Shown piece by piece: positions 8,727 through 16,661 of a stretch of 64,000 bases of DNA; within the stretch, counting starts at the first letter, position 1; the number at the start of each line of letters is the position of its first letter. Position numbers and translations under genes: made by a program. The stretch covers positions 1-64,000 of the forward strand of contig NZ_JAATEN010000025.1 in the NCBI RefSeq assembly GCF_012034935.1. Reading direction: 5' to 3'. The notes beneath the pieces were generated by a model that saw nothing but the letters and a program-made list of their open reading frames with translations, searched no databases and was not told the origin of the DNA. This stretch comes from Streptomyces zingiberis. GTDB taxonomy: Bacteria > Actinomycetota > Actinomycetes > Streptomycetales > Streptomycetaceae.

Positions 8727-9914
8727 ATGCCCGCTACGCGAACGCTCCCCACCGGGGAGGCCGCCGACCTGATCGGCCTCGTCCGTGAGCTCGCCGCGAA
8801 GGAACTCGCGCCGCGCGCCGACGAGTGGGAGGCCAACGAGAAGTTCCCGCGGGACGTCTTCCGCACCTTCGGCCGCGCCGGCCTGCTCGGCCTGGCCTAC
8901 CCCGAGGAGTACGGCGGGGGCGGCCAGCCCTACGAGGTGTACCTGCAGGCGCTGGAGGAGATCGGCGCGGTGTGGAGCAGCGTCGGCGTCGGTGTGTCGG
9001 TCCACGCCCTGTCCTGCTTCGCCCTCGCCGCGTACGGCACCGACGAGCAGCGCGCCGAGTGGCTCCCGGGGATGCTCGGCGGCGAGACCCTCGGCGCCTA
9101 CTGCCTCTCCGAGCCGCATGCCGGCTCCGACCCCGCGGCGATGCGGACCCGGGCCGTCCGCGACGGGGACGACTACCTCCTCAGCGGCGCCAAGGCGTGG
9201 ACCACGCACGGGGGGTACGCCGACTTCTACACCGTCATGGCCCGCACCTCCGAGGACCGTGCCCACGGTGTCTCCTGCTTCCTCGTGCCCGCCGACACCC
9301 CCGGGCTCTCCGCGGACCCGCCGGAGCGGAAGATGGGCCTCACCGGCTCGGCCACCGCCACCATGCGGTTCGACGAGGTCCGCGTCCCCGCGAGCCGCCG
9401 CATCGGCGCCGAGGGGCAGGGGCTCCCGATCGCCCTCGCCGGGCTCGACGCGGGCCGGCTCGGCATCGCCGCCGTCGCCACCGGACTGGCCCAGGGCGCG
9501 CTCGACCACGCCCTGCGCTACGCCCAGCAGCGGGAGACCTTCGGCAAGCCGATCATCGAGCACCAGGGGCTGGCGTTCGTCCTGGCCGACATGGCCGCCG
9601 CCGTCGACGCGGCGCGCGCCGTCACCCTCGCCGCCGCCCGCCGCAAGGACCAGGGGCTGCCGTTCGGCCGGGAGGCCGCGGTCGCCAAGATGGTGGCCAC
9701 GGACAACGCCATGAAGGTCACCACCGACGCCGTGCAGGTGCTCGGCGGCTACGGCTACACCCGCGACTTCCCCGTGGAGCGCTACATGCGGGAGGCCAAG
9801 GTCATGCAGATCTTCGAGGGCACCAACCAGATCCAGCGCCTGGTGATCAGCCGGGCGCTGCAGAAGGACAACCGCGGGCGGATCACCGTAGCGAGCGAGG
9901 AGCAGTCACCGTAA
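8727..9914 (+). CDS. acyl-CoA dehydrogenase
   Basis: A 395-residue FAD flavoenzyme of the short/branched-chain acyl-CoA dehydrogenase type, catalysing alpha-beta desaturation of acyl-CoA. Visible family motifs are AYCLSEPHAGSD (FAD/substrate region, near residue 130), WTTHGG, the C-terminal QVLGGYGYTRDFPVERYMREAK, and QIFEGTNQIQR, which carries the catalytic glutamate (about E364). The ATG at 8727 is preceded by purine-rich GGGAACGGG; the upstream in-frame ATG at 8670 falls in the repeat array and adds residues that do not resemble the family. Its stop overlaps the ATG of the SDR gene (TAATG), so the two are translationally coupled steps of a beta-oxidation-like branch. Confidence 0.93.
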   Translation: MPATRTLPTGEAADLIGLVRELAAKELAPRADEWEANEKFPRDVFRTFGRAGLLGLAYPEEYGGGGQPYEVYLQALEEIGAVWSSVGVGVSVHALSCFALAAYGTDEQRAEWLPGMLGGETLGAYCLSEPHAGSDPAAMRTRAVRDGDDYLLSGAKAWTTHGGYADFYTVMARTSEDRAHGVSCFLVPADTPGLSADPPERKMGLTGSATATMRFDEVRVPASRRIGAEGQGLPIALAGLDAGRLGIAAVATGLAQGALDHALRYAQQRETFGKPIIEHQGLAFVLADMAAAVDAARAVTLAAARRKDQGLPFGREAAVAKMVATDNAMKVTTDAVQVLGGYGYTRDFPVERYMREAKVMQIFEGTNQIQRLVISRALQKDNRGRITVASEEQSP

Positions 9915-10672
9915 TGCGCATCGAGAACACCGCCGCCGTCGTCACCGGCGGCGCCTCCGGCCTGGGCGCCGCGACCGCCACCGCCCTGGCGGACCGGGGT
10001 GCGAAGGTCTTCGCCCTCGACCTCCCGGCGGCCGTGGACCGGGCCCAGGAGACCGCCGGCGTCACCTACCTGCCCTGCGACGTCACCGACGGGGACGAGG
10101 TGCGCTCGGCCGTGGCGGCGGCCTCCTCCGCCGGGGTGCCGCTGCGCACCGTCGTCAACTGCGCCGGCATCGGCCCGTCCATGCGGGTGCTGGGCCGCAA
10201 GGGCGTGCACGACCTGGACTTTTTCGCCAAGGTCGTCCAGGTCAACCTGGTGGGCTCCTTCACCGTCCTCGCCGTCGCCGCCGAGGCCATCGCGGCCACC
10301 GAGGCCGACGGGCAGGGACAGCGCGGGGTCGTGGTCAACACCGCGTCGATCGCCGCCTTCGACGGGCAGGTCGGCCAGGCCGCCTACGCCGCGTCCAAGG
10401 GCGGCATCGTCGGGCTGACCCTCCCCGCCGCCCGCGACCTGGCCCAGTACGGCATCCGGGTCTGCACCATCGCGCCGGGGATCGTCGAGACGCCGATGCT
10501 GGCCACCGTCTCCGAGGAGTTCCGCGCCGGACTCGCCGCCGGGGTGCCCTTCCCGCAGCGCCTGGGGCGGCCCGAGGAGTACGCGCAGCTCGCCCTGTCG
10601 ATCATCGAGCACGACTACCTCAACGGCGAGACGATCCGCATGGACGGCGCGCTCCGGATGGCCCCGCGCTGA
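9914..10672 (+). CDS. SDR, 3-hydroxyacyl-CoA dehydrogenase type 2-like
   Basis: A 252-residue short-chain dehydrogenase resembling type 2 3-hydroxyacyl-CoA dehydrogenase (HSD17B10-like). It has TGGASGLGAATA (residues 11-22), NCAGIG, VNTASIAAFDGQVGQAAYAASKGG with the catalytic Ser-Tyr-Lys, and the subgroup ending APGIVETPML...PFPQRLGRPEEYA...LNGETIRMDGALRM. With the coupled acyl-CoA dehydrogenase it would cover two oxidation steps of a fatty or branched acyl-CoA; no hydratase or thiolase is adjacent. Confidence 0.88.
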   Translation: MRIENTAAVVTGGASGLGAATATALADRGAKVFALDLPAAVDRAQETAGVTYLPCDVTDGDEVRSAVAAASSAGVPLRTVVNCAGIGPSMRVLGRKGVHDLDFFAKVVQVNLVGSFTVLAVAAEAIAATEADGQGQRGVVVNTASIAAFDGQVGQAAYAASKGGIVGLTLPAARDLAQYGIRVCTIAPGIVETPMLATVSEEFRAGLAAGVPFPQRLGRPEEYAQLALSIIEHDYLNGETIRMDGALRMAPR

Positions 10673-10700
10673 GGCACGCCGCACCGGCGCCCCACCCCGC

Positions 10701-10736
10701 GCCCCGTGTCCCCCGGCCGGCCGGGGGACACGGGGC
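10701..10736 (+). terminator. operon terminator
   Basis: A 16-bp perfect stem (10701-10716 with 10721-10736) around CCGG, 28 nt after the SDR stop. Confidence 0.85.
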
Positions 10737-10983
10737 GCCGCCGTCCCGCGGTCCGGAAACCGGATCTGCCGCGGATCGCGCCCGCCCCGACCCCGCTCCG
10801 GTGCCGTCCGGGACCTGACCCGGAACCGGTATCGGTGGCGCGGCCCCCGGAAGATGGGTGCGGGCCCCCATCGACCTCCGCACCGGAAAGGGACAGGCTG
10901 AGCGCAGGCGCGGCCCGCTCTTCCATCCATGAGCGCAAGCCGCGCCTGAGAAGTGACCGCGGCGGCCGACGGGAGGGACAGCC
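10737..10983. other. intergenic, inverted repeat only
   Basis: No convincing coding region. CAGGCGCGGC at 10905-10914 pairs with 10939-10948 across a 24-nt loop, and TGAGCGCA precedes each arm, so a leader structure for the small ORF downstream is possible. Confidence 0.4.
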
Positions 10984-11151
10984 ATGCCCGGACGAGGCGC
11001 GTGCCCGGTGCTCCTCCCGCCGTGGGCGACGAGACCGGCCGCACCCTCACCGGACGCCGTCCCCGCCCCCGCGCACCGGCCCGCCCCCGCGCACCGGCCC
11101 GCCGCCGCCCGGCCCGTGAGCCCGCCGGGCGGTCCCACGGCCGCCGCCTGA
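10984..11151 (+). CDS. possible small proline/alanine-rich ORF
   Basis: A 55-codon ORF beginning ATGCCCGGACGAGGCGC with GGGAGGGAC 5-13 nt upstream. It contains a repeated APAHRP and ends 3 nt before a strong hairpin, so it has both ends of a transcription unit. Codon use is only partly typical (several A-ending codons) and the product has no recognisable domain. It may be a small protein or chance. Confidence 0.3.
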   Translation: MPGRGACPVLLPPWATRPAAPSPDAVPAPAHRPAPAHRPAAARPVSPPGGPTAAA

Positions 11152-11154
11152 CCG

Positions 11155-11194
11155 CCTGAGGTCCCGGCGGCCACTCCCCTGCCGGGGCCTCAGG
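11155..11194 (+). terminator. hairpin after the small ORF
   Basis: Arms 11155-11168 and 11181-11194 pair over 14 bp with one G-T wobble and a 12-nt loop. It ends a transcript coming from the left and insulates the next gene. Confidence 0.6.
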
Positions 11195-11380
11195 TACCGT
11201 CACCGGATGCCCGGCCCCCGGTGTGCCGGGCGCCCGGGTCGGGGCGCCCCCGCCGCCCGGAGTGACCCGGACGCGGCGGAACGCGCGGGCAAGCGGGAAA
11301 CCGGGCAACCGGAGCGGACGTTCACAGCACCCGGCAGGGCCGGCGGAACCCACGGCATCCATCGGAAAGGGAGGCGGCGC

Positions 11381-11887
11381 ATGGCCCGGCCGTCGCGTGC
11401 CGCCTCCCGCGCCGCCGTCCCCCGTACCACTCCTCCGCGTACCGCCGGCCCGCGTGCCGCCACCCCGCGCACCGGCGCTCCCCGCGCCGCGGTCCGGCGG
11501 GCCCCCGCCCGCCGCCGGCCGGTGACGTGCCTCGCCCTCCTGCTGATGCTGCTGGCCCTCTGCGCGGGCACCCCGCAGGCGGCCACGCCCTTCCACGGTG
11601 CGCCCGGCACCGCCGGGCCGCCGTACGCGGCCGCCGCGGGCCCGGACGCGGGACCGTCCGCCGAGGACGGCCACCCGGCCTCCCGGCCCGCCCCGGTACG
11701 GGCCCAGCGCGACACCACCGGTGACCGCCCCGCGGCGCCCCTCCACGCGGCGGTCACCCCCCGCTGCCCGGCCACCACCCCGCCGCGCGCCGTACGGGCC
11801 GCTCCGCCGGGGCCACGCCCGGGGCCGCATCCGGCGGGCACGGAACGCCGGCGGGACCGGGCCCCGCCCGCCCCGGCAGCGAGCTGA
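11381..11887 (+). CDS. small secreted or membrane-anchored Pro/Ala/Arg-rich protein
   Basis: A 168-residue product not assigned to a family. The ATG at 11381 is preceded by GGAAAGGGAGGCGGCGC, a strong ribosome site, which decides the start over GTG/ATG codons further up. Residues 1-48 are basic and rich in Pro/Thr/Ala, followed by a hydrophobic segment (VTCLALLLMLLALCAGTP) that would serve as signal or anchor, then a disordered tail. The gene lies 96 nt before secDF on the same strand and may be co-transcribed with it. Confidence 0.5.
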   Translation: MARPSRAASRAAVPRTTPPRTAGPRAATPRTGAPRAAVRRAPARRRPVTCLALLLMLLALCAGTPQAATPFHGAPGTAGPPYAAAAGPDAGPSAEDGHPASRPAPVRAQRDTTGDRPAAPLHAAVTPRCPATTPPRAVRAAPPGPRPGPHPAGTERRRDRAPPAPAAS

Positions 11888-11983
11888 CCGGCGCCCCGCG
11901 CCGGCCGGCTCACCGAGCCGTCCCTCGTTCTCCCGGCCGCGGCGCCCTCCCGGGCTGCCCCGGCCTGCCTGCCGGAGGCCCGT

Positions 11984-14434
11984 GTGGCACCTTCCCGACC
12001 CCGATCCCGTTCCCGATGGGGTTCCCGTTCCCGTTCCCGCGCGCCGCGCGTCCGGGCGCTCCTCGCGCTCGCCGTCGTCGCCCTGTCGCTGTACATCGCC
12101 GCCACCGTCCCGGTCCGCCTCGGTCTGGACCTGCGGGGCGGTACCCAGATCGTGCTGGAGACCCGTTCCACCCCGGCCACCGAGGCCGGCGCCGAGGCCA
12201 CCGACCGCACCGTGGAGGTGCTGCGCGGCCGGATCGACGCCCTCGGCGTCGCCGAACCCACCATCGCGCGCTCCGGGGACCACCGGATCGTCGTCGAACT
12301 GCCCGGGGTGCAGGACCCCGAACAGGCGGCCGGTGTCCTCGGCCGCACCGCCCAGCTCACCTTCCACGAGGTGCTGTCGGCCGGACGGAGCGCGGCGGAG
12401 GCGCGCGAGCCGGCGCCCGGCGAGGACGGGGCCACCGGCCCCGGGGAGGAGCCCGGGCGGGACGCGGGGGAGGAGCCCGGGCGGGACGCGGGGGAGGAGC
12501 CCGGGCGGGAAGCGGGGGAGGAGCCCGGGCGGGAAGCGGGGGAGGAGCGAGTCCTGCCCGACGAGGACGGCGGCTTCCTGCGGCTGGCCGCGCCCGCCCT
12601 CACCGGCGAGGACGTCCGGGACGCCGCCGCCCGGTTCGACGGGCAGAGCGGTGCCGGCTGGCTCGTCACCGTCGACTTCCGGGGGCAGGGGGACGACGGC
12701 TGGGCCCGGCTGACCGGCGAGGCCGCGTGCAGTCCGCCGGGGGACCCGTCCCGCCGGGTGGCCATCGTCCTCGACGACAAGGTCATCTCCTCACCGCAGG
12801 TCGACCCCTCGGTGCGCTGCGGCACCGGCATCCAGGGCGGCTCCACCCAGATCACCGGCTCCTTCGACGACGCCGCGGCCCAGGAACTGGCCCTGCTCGT
12901 CAAGGGCGGCGCGCTGCCCGTGCCGGTGGAGATCGTCGAACAGCGGACCGTCGGCCCCACGCTGGGTGCGGCGGCGGTGGAGGCCGGCGCCTGGGCCGCC
13001 GTCATCGGCACGGCGCTGACGGCGCTGTTCGTGATGGCCGTCTACCGGCTCATGGGGGTGCTGGCCACCCTCGCCCTGCTCTGCTACGGGGTCATCTCCT
13101 ACGCGGCCCTGGCCGCCCTCGGCGCGACACTCACCCTGCCCGGCCTGGCCGGTTTCGTACTCGCCATCGGCATGGCCGTGGACGCCAACGTGCTGGTCTT
13201 CGAACGCGCCCGGGAGGAGTACGGGACCCGCCGGCGCCCCACGGCGCGCGCCTCCCTGGCCGCCGGGTTCCGCAACGCGCTCAGCGCCATCGCCGACTCC
13301 AACATCACCACCCTCATCGCGGCCGGGCTGCTCTTCCTCTTCGCCTCCGGGCCGGTGCGCGGCTTCGGCGTCACCCTGGCCATCGGGGTGCTGGCCTCCC
13401 TGTTCAGCGCCCTGGTCGTGACCCGGGTGCTCGCCGAGTTCGCCGCGGAACGCGGCGCCGTGCGGCGGCGTCCCCGGATCAGCGGCATCGACGGCCCGGG
13501 CGCCGTCCGGCAGCGGCTGCTCCGGTGGAACCCGCAGCTCATGCGGAGCCCGCGCCGCTGGCTCGCCCTCTCCGCCGCCGCCCTCGTCCTGGCCGGGTCC
13601 GGGATCGCCTTCCGGGGGCTGGACCTCGGCGTGGAGTTCACCGGCGGCCGTCTGATCGAGTACTCCACCGGGGTGGCGGTGGACCCCGAGCGGGCCCGGG
13701 ACGCCCTGGCCGACGCCGGCTTCCCCCGCGCCGTGGTGCAGTCCTCCGGGGACGACCGGCTCACCGTACGGGTCGGTGACCTGTCCGAACCGGAGAAGAA
13801 ACAGGTCACCGAGGCCGTGAGCAAGGCCGGGGAGGGGGCGGAGACGCTCCGCGACGAGCTGATCGGGCCCAGCCTCGGCAGCGAGCTGCGGCGCGGGGCC
13901 CTGATCGCGCTGGCCGCCGCCCTCGGTGCCCAGCTCGTCTATCTCGCCGTGCGCTTCCGGTGGCTCTTCGGTACGGCCACGATCATCGCCCTCGCCCATG
14001 ACGTGGTGATCGTCGCCGGGGTCTTCGCCTGGCTGGGCAAGCCGATCGACGGGGTCTTCCTCGCCGCGCTGATGACGGTCATCGGCTACTCCGTCAACGA
14101 CTCCGTCGTCGTCTTCGACCGTATCCGGGAGCTGGTGCGCCGCGACCGCGCGGCGCCCTTCGGGCAGCTCACCAACCTGGCGCTGCTGCAGACCCTGCCC
14201 CGCACCGTCAACACCGGGATGGGCGCGGCGTTCATCCTCACCGCCCTGGCGGTGCTCGGCGGTGACTCCCTCACCGACTTCGCCCTGGCCCTGCTCGTCG
14301 GACTGGCCGCCGGGACGTACTCCTCGGTGTTCACCGCCGCGCCGGTGGCGGTCCTCCTCCACCGGCGTGCCGGCCGGGGCGGCAGGCGTCCGGCGGAGAA
14401 GGAGGCGGCCCGGCCCGCGGCACGGACCGGCTGA
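11984..14434 (+). CDS. secDF: fused protein translocase subunit SecDF
   Basis: An 816-residue fusion of SecD and SecF, which use the proton gradient to assist late steps of Sec-dependent export. The SecD half has TM1 (about residues 26-46), then LGLDLRGGTQIVLE, the periplasmic P1 domain and five membrane helices with AIGMAVDANVLVFERAREE. The SecF half restarts at about residue 525 with a TM helix, LGVEFTGGRLIEYS, and SVNDSVVVFDRIRE. Between strands of the SecD P1 domain (residues about 154-186) is a four-fold 8-residue repeat GEEPGR[DE]A that homologues would not need. Streptomyces typically also carry separate secD and secF elsewhere; this fused copy is then an accessory one. GTG start. Confidence 0.93.
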   Translation: MAPSRPRSRSRWGSRSRSRAPRVRALLALAVVALSLYIAATVPVRLGLDLRGGTQIVLETRSTPATEAGAEATDRTVEVLRGRIDALGVAEPTIARSGDHRIVVELPGVQDPEQAAGVLGRTAQLTFHEVLSAGRSAAEAREPAPGEDGATGPGEEPGRDAGEEPGRDAGEEPGREAGEEPGREAGEERVLPDEDGGFLRLAAPALTGEDVRDAAARFDGQSGAGWLVTVDFRGQGDDGWARLTGEAACSPPGDPSRRVAIVLDDKVISSPQVDPSVRCGTGIQGGSTQITGSFDDAAAQELALLVKGGALPVPVEIVEQRTVGPTLGAAAVEAGAWAAVIGTALTALFVMAVYRLMGVLATLALLCYGVISYAALAALGATLTLPGLAGFVLAIGMAVDANVLVFERAREEYGTRRRPTARASLAAGFRNALSAIADSNITTLIAAGLLFLFASGPVRGFGVTLAIGVLASLFSALVVTRVLAEFAAERGAVRRRPRISGIDGPGAVRQRLLRWNPQLMRSPRRWLALSAAALVLAGSGIAFRGLDLGVEFTGGRLIEYSTGVAVDPERARDALADAGFPRAVVQSSGDDRLTVRVGDLSEPEKKQVTEAVSKAGEGAETLRDELIGPSLGSELRRGALIALAAALGAQLVYLAVRFRWLFGTATIIALAHDVVIVAGVFAWLGKPIDGVFLAALMTVIGYSVNDSVVVFDRIRELVRRDRAAPFGQLTNLALLQTLPRTVNTGMGAAFILTALAVLGGDSLTDFALALLVGLAAGTYSSVFTAAPVAVLLHRRAGRGGRRPAEKEAARPAARTG
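12443..12538 (+). repeat. 4 x 24-bp tandem repeat inside secDF
   Basis: Four head-to-tail 24-bp units encode GEEPGRDA twice and GEEPGREA twice. Units 1-2 and 3-4 differ by GAC versus GAA, suggesting stepwise duplication. It is in frame and acidic, in an extracytoplasmic loop. Confidence 0.9.
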
Positions 14435-14501
14435 CGCGGCCGGGCCGGCGGCGCCCCGCCGGCCCGTACCGCCCGGTGGCGCTCCGTCCGTCCCCGGCCG
14501 T

Positions 14502-14545
14502 CCCCGTCGTGCCCGCCCGGTGCTCCCGTGGCGGGCACGACGGGG
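14502..14545 (+). terminator. terminator after secDF, overlapping the 17-bp array
   Basis: A 16-bp perfect stem (14502-14517 with 14530-14545, 12-nt loop) lies 67 nt past secDF. Its right arm overlaps the first five bases of the tandem array. Confidence 0.75.
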
Positions 14546-14668
14546 CCACGGGGCCTACGGGGCCACGGGGCCTACGGGGCCACGGGGCCTACGGGGCCAC
14601 GGGGCCTACGGGGCCACGGGGCCTACGGGGCCACGGGGCCTACGGGGCCTACGGGGCCACGGGCTCAG
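14541..14668. repeat. 17-bp tandem repeat array between secDF and a phosphatase gene
   Basis: Six perfect copies of CGGGGCCACGGGGCCTA (14541-14642), then a half unit CGGGGCCTA and a degenerate end unit. Each unit is itself two 8/9-bp halves. Frames through it read as collagen-like Gly-x-y, but this is a consequence of the repeat and there is no supporting start or domain. Confidence 0.95.
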
Positions 14669-14699
14669 GCGCCGCCGGAACCCGGCCGCCGGCGCGCCG

Positions 14700-15932
14700 T
14701 CAGGGCACCATGGGGGCTGCCGACCGCCCCTGCCATTCGGCGAGCAGCACGGTGGCGTCGTCGTCCAGCTTCCCCGCGTGGTGCTCCAGCACGGCGTGGA
14801 TCAGGCGGCGCAGCGTCTCGTGCAGGGTGAGCCCCCGATCGGAGTGGTGCCGGAGCACGAAGTCCACGAACCGGTCCAGGCCGAACATCTCCCCGTGGCC
14901 GTCCCGGGCCTCGGTGACCCCGTCGGTGTAGAGCAGCAGCCGGTCCCCGGCGCCGAGCTGCTCCTCGCAGACCTGCGGTGGCAACCCGAGCCCCGCGCCC
15001 ATCGGGCCGGACGGCGGGCAGGACAGCTGGTCGGTCCCGCCGCCGGCACGGAGGACCACCGGCTGCGGGTGGCCGCGGTTCACCCAGCTCAGCCGCCCGC
15101 TCTCCAGGTCGAGCCGCGCCATGAGCCCCGTGACGTACCGGCTGCGCCCGAACTGCTCGATCAGCGTTTCCTCCACCCGTTCCCCGGTCTCGGCGAGGGA
15201 GGCGCCCTGGCGGCGGGCGTTGCGGCAGGCGGCGACGGCGACATTGGCGGTGACCCCGGCGGCGGTGTCGTGCCCCACCGCGTCGAACACCGCGAGATGC
15301 AGCTCCGTGTCCGTCAGCGCGTAGTCGAAGGCGTCACCGCCCACCTCGTGGGCCGGTTCCAGCACCGCGCCGACCGTGGCGCCCTGCCCGGCGAAGGCGG
15401 ACGGCGGGGTGAGCTGCCACTGCATCTCCGCGGCGACGTTCATCGGCTCGGTGCGGACCAGCCGGGCGTAGGAGTCACTGAACGCACGCTTGCTGAGCAG
15501 CAGCAGGGCCATCAGCGAGGCGAGGTGGCGGACGGCGTTCCCGGTGGGCCGGTCGTCCGCGGCGGCGTCCACGCGGAGCACCCCCAGGCGCTCCACGCCG
15601 TCGGTGACCGGCGCCCACCAGCGGAACGGCCGGTCCGTGGAGACCGGGCCGGCGTCCTCCGGCTCGGTGGCCGGTGTCACGCGCTGGTAGACGCGGCCCG
15701 GGAGGCTGCCGTCCACGGGCAGCTCCTGCCCGCCCCGGCCCGCGTCGGGCCCCCGGCCGGTCAGTTCCCGGAGCACGGTCTCGCGGAGGTCCGCCACGAA
15801 GAGTCTCGCGTCGCTCAGTCCCACGGCCGCGGCGTGTCCGGCGAGCAGGCCGGGGAGCTGCTCCAGGGCGGCGATGTGGCCCGCCTCCATCAGCGCGGTG
15901 ACGGCCCTGTCCACCTGGGCGGTCTCGGTCAC
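14700..15932 (-). CDS. PP2C/SpoIIE-type serine phosphatase
   Basis: 410 residues. The C-terminal half (about residues 180-400) is a PP2C-like SpoIIE domain: EVGGDAFDYALTDTELHLAVFDAVGHD holds the metal-binding aspartates, and DRLLLYTDGVTEARD and DDDATVLLAEW complete the set. The N-terminal 170 residues form a GAF-like region without clear ligand residues. Proteins of this type dephosphorylate anti-sigma antagonists in partner-switching pathways. The GTG start at 15932 has GAGGAGG about 10 nt upstream. No antagonist gene is adjacent; an RsbW-like ATPase and a second SpoIIE phosphatase are elsewhere in the window. Confidence 0.88.
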   Translation of the reverse strand: MTETAQVDRAVTALMEAGHIAALEQLPGLLAGHAAAVGLSDARLFVADLRETVLRELTGRGPDAGRGGQELPVDGSLPGRVYQRVTPATEPEDAGPVSTDRPFRWWAPVTDGVERLGVLRVDAAADDRPTGNAVRHLASLMALLLLSKRAFSDSYARLVRTEPMNVAAEMQWQLTPPSAFAGQGATVGAVLEPAHEVGGDAFDYALTDTELHLAVFDAVGHDTAAGVTANVAVAACRNARRQGASLAETGERVEETLIEQFGRSRYVTGLMARLDLESGRLSWVNRGHPQPVVLRAGGGTDQLSCPPSGPMGAGLGLPPQVCEEQLGAGDRLLLYTDGVTEARDGHGEMFGLDRFVDFVLRHHSDRGLTLHETLRRLIHAVLEHHAGKLDDDATVLLAEWQGRSAAPMVP

Positions 15933-16449
15933 GGTCTCGGCCTCCTCGTGGGGGACGGCCCCGTGCCCGCCCTTGGCGTACGAGCGCTCCGGACCCGCCC
16001 CGCTGTTCGGCAGCGGCGAATTTTCCCCGCTTACCCCCGGTTCGTGCCCTCACCCGGACGGGTCCGGTGACGCCGCCGGCCGGCGGCGGGATCCCCGTGC
16101 GGAGAGCACCTCGCCGCCCTGTCCGCGATGTACGGAATGGGCGATGTAAAGGAAAAGCGGGAGATGTTGTGCCGGGAATCACAGAATCCCCGGCCTCCGC
16201 CGGCCCGTGGGAAAAGATCGTAAATGATCCTTTCTCGCATCCCCTTTCCGTGGGCGGGAATTGGGCGCGCGGAGCATTCCGGTCCATTCACCGTGCGGAA
16301 GAGATCCGGTGCATACCGTGCGCGCATTACCCCGGTGTACCCGCCAACGAATGCCAGTGGTAATGCGCGTTTCTTGTCTCCGCTCCGCCCTTGTGTTTAC
16401 GTTTCCAACGCCTTCGCTCTCCTGGCGGAGGCTCCGCCGCCGGGGACGC
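15933..16449. other. long A+T-richer intergenic region before the riboswitch
   Basis: About 500 nt without a gene, clearly less G+C-rich than surrounding DNA (for example 16141-16390). It probably contains the promoters for the phosphatase gene on the left and the LysM-transglycosylase on the right. A short inverted pair GCCGGGAAT/ATCCCCGGC lies near 16170-16193. Confidence 0.5.
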
Positions 16450-16655
16450 CGAGTCCTACCGCCCGGACGGAGGAATCAGCAGCTCAACACGGTAGGAGTG
16501 GGGAAACCGACATCGCCGTGCGCCGTGCGCTCCTGCGCCGGCCCGGCTCGGGGTGAAGCCGATCACCGGAGAAACGCGCTCTTGCGTGCCGGAAATCGGC
16601 CGGGCAGCTCCGGCCCGAATCCGACAGCTAACCCCGCAGGCGGAGGAGAGGAAAT
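16450..16655 (+). ncRNA. c-di-AMP (ydaO/yuaA-type) riboswitch
   Basis: The 5' leader of the LysM-transglycosylase carries the hallmark strings of the ydaO class: GGGGAAACC at about 16498-16508, GGGGTGAAGCC at 16550-16560, and CCGACAGCTAACCCCGCAGG at 16621-16640 preceded by CCCGAAT. TCCTACCG at 16454-16461 pairs with CGGTAGGA at 16490-16497. This class binds cyclic di-AMP and usually lowers expression of downstream cell-wall lytic or potassium/osmolyte genes. In Streptomyces such elements are known before rpfA and other cell-wall hydrolase genes. The ribosome site (GGAGGAGAGG) starts right after the last conserved block. Exact ends are approximate. Confidence 0.88.
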
Positions 16656-16661
16656 ACACCT

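Noticed and set aside
14528..14660. Collagen-like Gly-Pro-Thr/Gly-Ala-Tyr frame
   Set aside because: It is produced by translating the 17-bp repeat; it has no domain, signal peptide or ribosome site and overlaps a terminator.
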